Below, one piece after another: positions 14,972 through 21,094 of a stretch of DNA of 22,595 nt. Positions within the stretch are counted from its first letter, which is position 1, and each line of letters opens with the position of its first letter. The stretch is from an uncultured Gemmiger sp. (GTDB lineage Bacteria > Bacillota > Clostridia > Oscillospirales > Ruminococcaceae), in the NCBI GenBank assembly GCA_959018215.1, contig CAUEKL010000008.1, forward strand, positions 1-22,595, given 5' to 3'. The position numbers and the translations under genes are program-made. Below the pieces are notes generated by a model that was not told the DNA's origin, did not search any database, and worked only from the letters and a program-made list of their open reading frames with translations.

Positions 14972-16093
14972 ATGAATATCAAATTGGTTGGCCTGACCAA
15001 ACGGTTCCCTGCCCGGGGCAAGGGGCATGCCGGAGAGGTCACGGCTGTGGATTCCTTGAGCTTTACGGTGCCGGACGGCAAGCTGGTGGGGCTGCTGGGG
15101 CCTTCCGGCTGCGGCAAGAGCACCACGTTAAATATGATCTGCGGCCTGGAGACCCCCTCCGCCGGGCAGATCTTCTTCGGGGAGGAGGATGTCACCGCCG
15201 CCCCGCCGGAACTGCGGGGGGTGGGCATGGTGTTCCAGAATTATGCCCTCTACCCCCACCTGACGGTATTACAGAACATTACCTTCCCCCTGGAAAACCT
15301 CAAGGGGGACAAAAAGCTTTCCAAGGCGGAGATGCGCCGCCGGGCGGTGGAGACCGCCAAGCTGGTGCAGATCGAGGATTTACTGGACCGCAAGCCCCGG
15401 GAGCTGTCCGGCGGCCAGCAGCAGCGGGTGGCCATCGCCCGGGCGCTGGTCAAGACGCCCCGGGTGCTGCTGCTGGACGAGCCCCTGTCCAACCTGGACG
15501 CCCGGCTGCGGCTGCAGACTCGGGAGGAGATCTGCAAGATTCAGCGTGCCACCGGCATCACCACCATCTTTGTCACCCACGACCAGGAGGAGGCCATGAG
15601 CATCTCCGACCACATTGTGGTGATGAAGAACGGGGTGCTCATGCAGCAGGGGGAACCCCAGCAGGTCTACGACGACCCCGCCAACCTCTTTGTGGCCAAG
15701 TTCCTGGGCACCCCGCCCATCAACGTCTTTGACGCCGCCGTCAAAAACGGCAAGCTGTACCTGAAGGGCGCCGACGCCCCGGTACTGGCCGTGCCCGGCG
15801 CCCCAGACGGTCCCGTCTGGGCAGGCATCCGCCCCGAAGGCTTTGTGCCCGACGAAAACGGCCCTGTGGCCTGCGCCCTGAGCCGGGTGGAGGTGCTGGG
15901 CCGGGACGTGAGCATCGTCTGCACCCATCCCGCCTGCCAGGCGGACACCATCCGGGCCATCATCCCCTCCCGGAACCTGGTCAACGCCGCCGACCTCACC
16001 GTCCGGTTTGCCCTGAAACCGGACAAGGTCTTCCTTTTTGATCAAGCCGATGAGCGCCGCCTGCCCTTTTCCCTGCCCGGCGCCCGGCGCTGA
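14972..16093 (+). CDS. CUT1 sugar-type ABC importer ATPase (MalK/UgpC-like)
   Basis: Cytoplasmic ATPase of 373 residues that drives uptake through the two downstream permeases. Walker A is GPSGCGKST (about 44-52), the Q loop is VFQNYALYPH, the signature is LSGGQQQR, Walker B is RVLLLDEPLSNLDA, and the H-loop is FVTHDQEEA. After about residue 240 comes the MalK-type regulatory OB domain, starting at FLGTPPINVF and containing the typical GIRPEGF. The start is ATG 14972, with GGGGAG at 14958-14963 spaced 8 bases; a GTG at 14966 is too close to that site. It is first in a four-gene operon, so this importer has a dedicated ATPase rather than a shared one. The substrate is not readable; the MalK/UgpC group covers oligosaccharides and glycerol-3-phosphate. 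Confidence 0.93.
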   Translation: MNIKLVGLTKRFPARGKGHAGEVTAVDSLSFTVPDGKLVGLLGPSGCGKSTTLNMICGLETPSAGQIFFGEEDVTAAPPELRGVGMVFQNYALYPHLTVLQNITFPLENLKGDKKLSKAEMRRRAVETAKLVQIEDLLDRKPRELSGGQQQRVAIARALVKTPRVLLLDEPLSNLDARLRLQTREEICKIQRATGITTIFVTHDQEEAMSISDHIVVMKNGVLMQQGEPQQVYDDPANLFVAKFLGTPPINVFDAAVKNGKLYLKGADAPVLAVPGAPDGPVWAGIRPEGFVPDENGPVACALSRVEVLGRDVSIVCTHPACQADTIRAIIPSRNLVNAADLTVRFALKPDKVFLFDQADERRLPFSLPGARR

Positions 16094-16107
16094 AAGGGGG
16101 CCGGTAC

Positions 16108-17013
16108 ATGGACCGCTATTCCCGCAAGGCCTGGCTGTACCTGCTGCCCGCCGCCGCGCTGCTGGCGGTGTTCCTGGTCTACCCGGTCATCGACGTGCTG
16201 ATCTACTCCTTTGAGGAAGGCTTCAACTTTGCCTCCCAGAGTTACTGGGGCACCGGGCTTTACAACTACTCCTACGTGCTCCACGACCCCTACTTTCTGC
16301 AGGCGGTGCAGAACACCTTTGTGCTGGTCATCATCACGGTGCCGGTGTCCACCGGGCTGGCCCTGGCCATCTCGGCGGCGCTGGCTTCCATCAGACCCCT
16401 ACGCAACCTCTACCAGACCATCTACTTTTTACCCTACGTCACCAACACCCTGGCCGTGGGCCTGGTGTTCATGGTGCTCTTTCAAAAAACCGAGTACACC
16501 GACGGCCTGGTCAACCTGATGCTCCGCTGGTTCGGCGCCGGGCCCATCGACTTCATCAATGGGCCCCACTGGGCCAAGATGTTCGTCCTCTGCTTTTACA
16601 CCATCTGGGTGGTCATGCCCTTCAAGATCCTGGTGCTCACCGGGGCGCTGGCTTCGGTGAACCCCGACTACTACAAGGCCGCCCGGGTGGACGGCACCTC
16701 CCGCGCCCGCATCTTCTTCCGCATCACCCTGCCCATGATCGCCCCCATGCTGGTGTATCTGGTCATCACCGGCTTCATCGGCGCCTTCAAGGCCTACAGT
16801 GACGCGGTGGCCCTCTTCGGCACCGACCTGAACGCCGCCGGGATGAACACCATCGTGGGCTATGTGTACGATATGCTCTATGGGGACAGCGGCGGCTACC
16901 CCTCCTATGCATCGGCGGCGGCCATCATCCTGTTCGTCATCGTGCTGACCATCACCTGCATCAATCTGCTCATCAGCCGCCGGGTTTCGGAAGGAGGCGT
17001 GCACATCCAATGA
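16108..17013 (+). CDS. ABC importer permease, MalF/UgpA-like
   Basis: Integral membrane permease of 301 residues with six hydrophobic segments, the first at about 9-31. The EAA loop that docks on the ATPase is YYKAARVDGTSRARIFFRITLP (about 189-210). The start ATG has AAAGGGGG 7 bases upstream. It follows the ATPase gene after 14 bases and overlaps the next permease by 4 bases (ATGA). It forms the channel with the next gene product. Typical CUT1 length; nothing odd seen. Confidence 0.93.
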   Translation: MDRYSRKAWLYLLPAAALLAVFLVYPVIDVLIYSFEEGFNFASQSYWGTGLYNYSYVLHDPYFLQAVQNTFVLVIITVPVSTGLALAISAALASIRPLRNLYQTIYFLPYVTNTLAVGLVFMVLFQKTEYTDGLVNLMLRWFGAGPIDFINGPHWAKMFVLCFYTIWVVMPFKILVLTGALASVNPDYYKAARVDGTSRARIFFRITLPMIAPMLVYLVITGFIGAFKAYSDAVALFGTDLNAAGMNTIVGYVYDMLYGDSGGYPSYASAAAIILFVIVLTITCINLLISRRVSEGGVHIQ

Positions 17014-17882
17014 CCCACACGGAATTTGAGGCCCGCCGCAAGGCCGCCGGGCGGAAAAGCGGCTTTCTCAAGGCTTTGACCTACCTGGCCCTGAGCATCT
17101 GGGCCGTGGTGGTGCTTTTCCCTTTTTACTGGATGGTGCTCACCTCGGTGAAAAGCTACAGCGCCTACAACTCGGAGTATGTGCCCTCCTTCTTCACCCT
17201 CTCCCCCACTCTCGACAACTACAAGCAGGCGTTCACCGCCGTGCCTTTGGGCGGGTATCTGCTGAACACCCTGATCTTTTCGGTCATTACCACCGCCGTC
17301 ATGGTGGTGGTGAGCACCCTGGCTGCCTACGCTTTTGCCCGGCTGCGGTTCCGGGGCCGGGATTTCGTTTTCGGGCTGTTTCTGTCCATGATGATGATCC
17401 CCAACGAGCTGGTGGTCATCACCAACTTTGTGACCATCACCAACCTGGACATGCGCAACAGCTTTCCGGGGTTGATCCTGCCCTCCATCACCTCGGTGTT
17501 CTACATTTATTTATTAAAGGAGAACTTTGAGCAGGTGCCCGAGGAGCTGTACAAGGCCGCCAAGGTGGACGGCACCTCCGACCTGAAATATCTGTGGAAG
17601 GTCATGGTGCCCATCTGCCGGCCCACCATCGTCACCATCACCATCCTGAAACTCATCGAATGCTGGAACTCCTACGTCTGGCCCCGGCTCATCACCGACG
17701 ACCAGGCCTACTTCCTGGTGTCCAACGGCATCCAGCAGATCCGGGAAGAGGGCTTCGGCCGGGAGAACGTCCCCGCCATGATGGCCGCCGTGGTGGTCAT
17801 CTCGGTGCCGCTGGTGCTGTTGTTCCTGGCCTTCCGCAACAAGATCATGGAAGGCGCTTCCAGAGGAGGGTTGAAAGGATGA
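17010..17882 (+). CDS. ABC importer permease, MalG/UgpE-like
   Basis: Second channel subunit, 290 residues, about six helices, the first at about 24-45 after a basic cytoplasmic N terminus. The family feature FPFYWMVLTSVK follows that helix. The EAA loop is ELYKAAKVDGTSDLKYLWKV, followed by PICRPTI. The start overlaps the previous stop (ATGA). Its own stop overlaps the binding-protein start (ATGA), so the whole set is tightly coupled. The last residues carry the GAGGAGGG ribosome site for the next gene. Confidence 0.93.
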   Translation: MTHTEFEARRKAAGRKSGFLKALTYLALSIWAVVVLFPFYWMVLTSVKSYSAYNSEYVPSFFTLSPTLDNYKQAFTAVPLGGYLLNTLIFSVITTAVMVVVSTLAAYAFARLRFRGRDFVFGLFLSMMMIPNELVVITNFVTITNLDMRNSFPGLILPSITSVFYIYLLKENFEQVPEELYKAAKVDGTSDLKYLWKVMVPICRPTIVTITILKLIECWNSYVWPRLITDDQAYFLVSNGIQQIREEGFGRENVPAMMAAVVVISVPLVLLFLAFRNKIMEGASRGGLKG

Positions 17883-19498
17883 ATCATCGGTTATTGCGCC
17901 CCCTGGCCCTCTGCCTGACCGGGGTGCTGTGCGCCGGGCTGCTGGCCGGGTGCCACGGCAGTCAGGAGCGGGCCGCCTTTGCGGTGCCGGATTCCTTTGA
18001 CGAGAGCCAGAACTACGAGATCACCTTCTGGGCCAAGAACGACACCAACAAGACCCAGACCGACATTTATAAAAAGGCCATCGAGGACTTCCAGGCCCTC
18101 TACCCCAACATCACCGTGACCCTGCGGCTGTACACCGACTACGGGGACATCTACAACGATGTGATCACCAACATTTCCACCGGCACCACCCCCAACGTCT
18201 GCATCACCTACCCCGACCACATTGCCACCTACCTCACCGGGGACAATGTGGTGGTGCCCCTGGACGATCTGGCCGCCGACCCGGAATACGGGCTGGGGGG
18301 CAGCGCGCTGAAATTCGACGGCCCCACCGAAGGTGAGATCGTGCCCCAGTTCTGGGAGGAGTGCCACCTGGGCAACACCTGCTACGCCCTGCCCTTCATG
18401 CGCTCCACCGAGGCCTGCTACGTGAACAAGACCTATGTGGAAGCCCTGGGCTACACCCTGCCCGATGTGCTCACCTGGGACTTTGTGTGGGAGGTCTCCC
18501 AGGCCGCAGCCAGGCAGAACGCCGACGGCACCTATGCCCTCAACGGGCAGAAGGTCATGGTGCCCTTCCTGTACAAGTCCACCGACAACATGATGATCCA
18601 GATGCTCAAACAGAAGGGGGCGGGCTACTCCACCCAGAGCGGGGAGATTGAGCTGTTCAACGACGTGACCACCGACCTTCTGAAAGGCATTGCGGGGTAC
18701 ACGGCGGAGGGGGCCTTCTCCACCTTCAAGCTGTCGGGCTATCCCGCCAATTTCCTCAACGCCGGGCAGTGCGTCTTTGCGGTGGACTCCACCGCCGGGT
18801 CCACCTGGATGGGCAGCAACGCCCCCCTGATGGACATTGCGGCGGACAAGGTGGTCAACTTTGAGACCGCCGTGCGGATGGTGCCCCAGTTTGACCCGGA
18901 CCATCCCCAGATGATCTCCCAGGGTCCGTCGGTCTGCATCTTCAACAAGGACGACCCCCAGGAGGTCCTGGCCTCCTGGCTGTTTGCCCAGTATCTCTTG
19001 ACCAACGATGTGCAGATCGCCTACTCCGAGACCGAAGGCTATGTGCCGGTGACCACCAAGGCCCAGACCGACCCGGTGTACCAGGATTACCTCTCCCGGG
19101 CCGGGGAGGACGACGACACCCACTATGCCGTCAAGCTGGCGGCGGTGCAGCTGCTGCTGGACAACCTGGACAACACCTTTGTGACCCCGGTGTTCAACGG
19201 GTCCGCCTCCCTGCGGGATGCGGCGGGCTCCCTCATCGAGAGCGTGACCAAGAGCGTGCGCCGCAGCCAGACGGTGGACGACGCCTACCTCCAGGACCTG
19301 TACACCGACACGGTGGCCCTCTACCACCTGGACCAGACCTCCGCTATGGCGGGCAAGGCCGACCTGGGCCCCCTGCCCCCCACCGCGGTGGCCCTGCTGG
19401 GAGCCCTGGCCGCGGCCTGGGCGGGCATCCTCGCCTGGGTGATTGCCGACCGGGTGCGGGCCCGGAAAGCCCCATCAGGAAAATCTTTCAAAAAATGA
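17879..19498 (+). CDS. Extracellular solute-binding lipoprotein (family 1) with C-terminal membrane helix
   Basis: Binding protein of the upstream importer, 539 residues, about 90 more than most of its family. A lipoprotein signal ends at LLAGC, with the lipidated Cys at residue 25. The family 1 fold is recognisable: YEITFWAKNDTN, AIEDFQALYPNITVTL, TGTTPNVCITYPDHIATYL, LPFMRSTEACYVNKTYVEALG, LTWDFVWEVSQAA, NAGQCVFAVDSTAGSTWM. Unusually, residues about 500-521 (AVALLGALAAAWAGILAWVI) form a transmembrane helix followed by a basic tail (RVRARKAPSGKSFKK). The protein would then be anchored at both ends, with its C terminus inside. The start is ATG 17879, with GAGGAGGG at 17863-17870; a longer open frame from 17594 is spurious. 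The ligand is unknown; the sequence has a UgpB/multiple-sugar flavour. Confidence 0.92.
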   Translation: MNHRLLRPLALCLTGVLCAGLLAGCHGSQERAAFAVPDSFDESQNYEITFWAKNDTNKTQTDIYKKAIEDFQALYPNITVTLRLYTDYGDIYNDVITNISTGTTPNVCITYPDHIATYLTGDNVVVPLDDLAADPEYGLGGSALKFDGPTEGEIVPQFWEECHLGNTCYALPFMRSTEACYVNKTYVEALGYTLPDVLTWDFVWEVSQAAARQNADGTYALNGQKVMVPFLYKSTDNMMIQMLKQKGAGYSTQSGEIELFNDVTTDLLKGIAGYTAEGAFSTFKLSGYPANFLNAGQCVFAVDSTAGSTWMGSNAPLMDIAADKVVNFETAVRMVPQFDPDHPQMISQGPSVCIFNKDDPQEVLASWLFAQYLLTNDVQIAYSETEGYVPVTTKAQTDPVYQDYLSRAGEDDDTHYAVKLAAVQLLLDNLDNTFVTPVFNGSASLRDAAGSLIESVTKSVRRSQTVDDAYLQDLYTDTVALYHLDQTSAMAGKADLGPLPPTAVALLGALAAAWAGILAWVIADRVRARKAPSGKSFKK

Positions 19499-19515
19499 CA
19501 AGACGCCCCAATCGG

Positions 19516-19543
19516 TTGATTTTTCCCTCCGTTCGGCTATAAT
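19516..19543 (+). promoter_or_regulatory. Promoter of the OB-fold-like lipoprotein gene
   Basis: TTGATT (19516-19521) and a perfect TATAAT (19538-19543) are 16 bases apart. The -35 begins only 18 bases after the binding-protein stop, and no terminator is seen between, so read-through from the importer operon is possible. Confidence 0.75.
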
Positions 19544-19552
19544 GGAACTTGT

Positions 19553-19575
19553 CCGGGGCGCGAGGGATGCCCCGG
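19553..19575 (+). other. 5' leader hairpin
   Basis: CCGGGGC (19553-19559) pairs with GCCCCGG (19569-19575) at the very start of the predicted lipoprotein transcript, ahead of AGGAGGG (19588-19594). There is no T tract. A 5'-terminal stem of this kind may stabilise the mRNA. Confidence 0.5.
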
Positions 19576-19601
19576 CCTACCTTTACTAGGAGGGAACAAT
19601 A

Positions 19602-20423
19602 ATGAAAAAGATTCTGAGCCTTCTGGTCGCCTTCGGAATGATCGCTTCCCTGACCGCCTGCGCCGGTCAGAGCTCTTCCACCGCGTCCGATTCCACCGCC
19701 GACACCACTTCCGAGTCCGCCGCCGCTTCCGAGAGCGAAGCCGCTACCGCCGACACCGCTGCTGCGGCCGGCACCGTGCTGACCCATGAGGAGTACATGG
19801 CCGCCGATGTGGACACCGAAGTCACCATCGAGACCTACGTTCAGGCCAAGCAGTCCTGGTGGGAGGACCAGGCCACCGTTTACGCCCAGAGCGAGGACGG
19901 CGCCTACTTCCTGTACAACATGGCCTGCTCCGAGGAAGATTACGACAAGCTGACCCCGGGCACCTGCATCCGGGTCACCGGCTACAAGAGCGAGTGGTCC
20001 GGCGAGGTGGAGATTACCGACGGCACCTTTGAAATCGTGGCCGACGCCGAGCCCTTCATCGCCCAGCCCCTGGACGTGACCGACCTGCTGGGCAGCGATG
20101 AACTCATCGACCACCAGAATGAGCTGGTCAGCTTCAAGGGCCTGACCGTGGAGCCCTCCACCGTGGAAGGTTCCGACGAGGAGTACGCTTTCCTGTACAA
20201 CTACGACGGCTCCGGCACCGACGGCGATGACCTGTACTTCAACGCTTCCTACAACGGCCAGACCTACACCTTCACCATCGAGAGCTATCTGTGCGACAAC
20301 ACCACCGATGTGTACGCCGCTGTGAAGAACCTGGAAGTGGGCCAGACCATCGACATGGAAGGCTTCCTGTACTGGTACGAGGGCGTCAACCCCCACATCA
20401 CCAGCGTGACCGTGGTGGGCTGA
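19602..20423 (+). CDS. Secreted lipoprotein with two OB-fold-like domains
   Basis: Predicted surface lipoprotein of 273 residues. The signal ends at SLTAC (Cys20), followed by a Ser/Thr/Ala/Glu-rich low-complexity tether (about 21-60). The mature part seems to contain two similar beta-barrel units. The first (about 65-150) includes VTIETYVQAKQSWWED, AYFLYNM, LTPGTCIRVTGYKSEWSGEVEI. The second (about 165-273) includes ELVSFKGLTVEP, YTFTIESYL, LEVGQTIDMEGFLYWYEG. The motif 'value is allowed - G-x-x-I/C-x-V/M-x-G-x' resembles bacterial OB-fold surface lipoproteins of unknown role; I cannot assign a ligand. The start ATG has a strong AGGAGGG 7 bases upstream. It has its own promoter and terminator. 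Codon use (many AAG, TTC, GCT) suggests good expression. Confidence 0.88.
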   Translation: MKKILSLLVAFGMIASLTACAGQSSSTASDSTADTTSESAAASESEAATADTAAAAGTVLTHEEYMAADVDTEVTIETYVQAKQSWWEDQATVYAQSEDGAYFLYNMACSEEDYDKLTPGTCIRVTGYKSEWSGEVEITDGTFEIVADAEPFIAQPLDVTDLLGSDELIDHQNELVSFKGLTVEPSTVEGSDEEYAFLYNYDGSGTDGDDLYFNASYNGQTYTFTIESYLCDNTTDVYAAVKNLEVGQTIDMEGFLYWYEGVNPHITSVTVVG

Positions 20424-20451
20424 TCCTTCTCCGTTTTCATCCAGACCAAGC

Positions 20452-20488
20452 AAAAGGCACTGACGCCCCGGGCGCCGGTGCCTTTTTT
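20452..20488 (+). terminator. Intrinsic terminator of the lipoprotein gene
   Basis: AAAAGGCAC (20452-20460) pairs with GTGCC plus T's (20478-20486), ending in a run of six T. The loop is GC-rich and partly self-complementary. Confidence 0.88.
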
Positions 20489-20498
20489 GGTGGGGGCC

Positions 20499-20527
20499 TT
20501 GCATCCGGCCCCCTGCCCCGCTACAAT
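20499..20527 (+). promoter_or_regulatory. Promoter of the glutaredoxin-like gene
   Basis: TTGCAT (20499-20504) and TACAAT (20522-20527) are 17 bases apart, giving a leader of about 35 bases. Confidence 0.7.
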
Positions 20528-20567
20528 AGAGCTGCCCCCCTGCGGGGCCGAAAGGAGCCATTTTCCC

Positions 20568-20885
20568 ATGAAAGTATACGGAACCCCCATCTGCATCGAC
20601 TGCCGCAACTACAAAGCCCTGCAACAGTCCCGGGGCTTTGCGGCGGAGTATGTGGACATCACCGAAAGCACTGCCAACCTGAAAGAATTCCTGGCCCTGC
20701 GGGACCATGACCCGGTCTTTGCCCCGGTGCGGGAGCGCGGCGGCATCGGCGTGCCCCTCTTTGTGCGGGAGGACGGGGAAAAGACCTTTGACCTTGACAC
20801 CGCCCTGGCCTGGATCGGCCAGCCCCCGGTGAAAGAAGAAGAGATTGCCGAACACCGCAGCTGCGGCATCAACGGCTGCCGGTAA
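20568..20885 (+). CDS. Glutaredoxin-like thioredoxin-fold protein
   Basis: Small cytosolic redox protein of 105 residues. The N-terminal strand MKVYGTPIC leads into a C-I-D-C active site (C9, C12). Next come YVDITES (second strand), a helix LKEFLALRD, and GGIGVPLFV with the conserved cis-proline P64, then a C-terminal helix. This is the glutaredoxin-like layout, with a CxDC site rather than the classical CPYC. The tail adds a second cysteine pair (HRSCGINGC, C99 and C104), which is unusual and could be a resolving or metal site. The start is ATG 20568, with AAAGGAG at 20551-20557; upstream in-frame codons lie in the terminator and promoter. It is a single-gene unit between terminators. The partner is unknown. 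Confidence 0.88.
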   Translation: MKVYGTPICIDCRNYKALQQSRGFAAEYVDITESTANLKEFLALRDHDPVFAPVRERGGIGVPLFVREDGEKTFDLDTALAWIGQPPVKEEEIAEHRSCGINGCR

Positions 20886-20899
20886 GCTTTCCCTGCCAG

Positions 20900-20934
20900 G
20901 ACCGTGCCCCACCGGGGCGCGGTCTTTTGTTTTG
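20900..20934 (+). terminator. Intrinsic terminator of the glutaredoxin-like gene
   Basis: GACCGTGCCCC (20900-20910) pairs with GGGGCGCGGTC (20914-20924), with one T-G wobble and a 3-base loop, followed by TTTTGTTTTG. Confidence 0.88.
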
Positions 20935-20963
20935 TCCCGCTCCTGGTCCGGAACGGGCCGCGG

Positions 20964-20992
20964 TTGAAATCATCCCCCGAATGGGGTATACT
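20964..20992 (+). promoter_or_regulatory. Strong promoter upstream of the last gene
   Basis: TTGAAA (20964-20969) and TATACT (20987-20992) are 17 bases apart. Transcription should start near 20999, about 95 bases before the membrane-protein start. Confidence 0.8.
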
Positions 20993-21029
20993 GATTTCGA
21001 ACAATTCTGCATCAATATGCCCCGCCCAC

Positions 21030-21076
21030 CCCCGGCCGAACCGGGCCGCGGGCCGGGGCTTTTTCTGTTTTTTGTA
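21030..21076 (+). terminator. Terminator-like hairpin in the leader (possible attenuator)
   Basis: CCCCGGCC (21030-21037) pairs with GGCCGGGG (21051-21058), followed by CTTTTTCTGTTTTTTG. It lies between the promoter at 20964-20992 and the ribosome site at 21080-21087. An overlapping alternative stem, CGGCC (21033-21037) with GGCCG (21044-21048), would exclude it. It is separate from the terminator at 20900-20934, so it probably acts on the leader transcript. Confidence 0.7.
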
Positions 21077-21094
21077 AAGAAAGGAGGACTGCCC

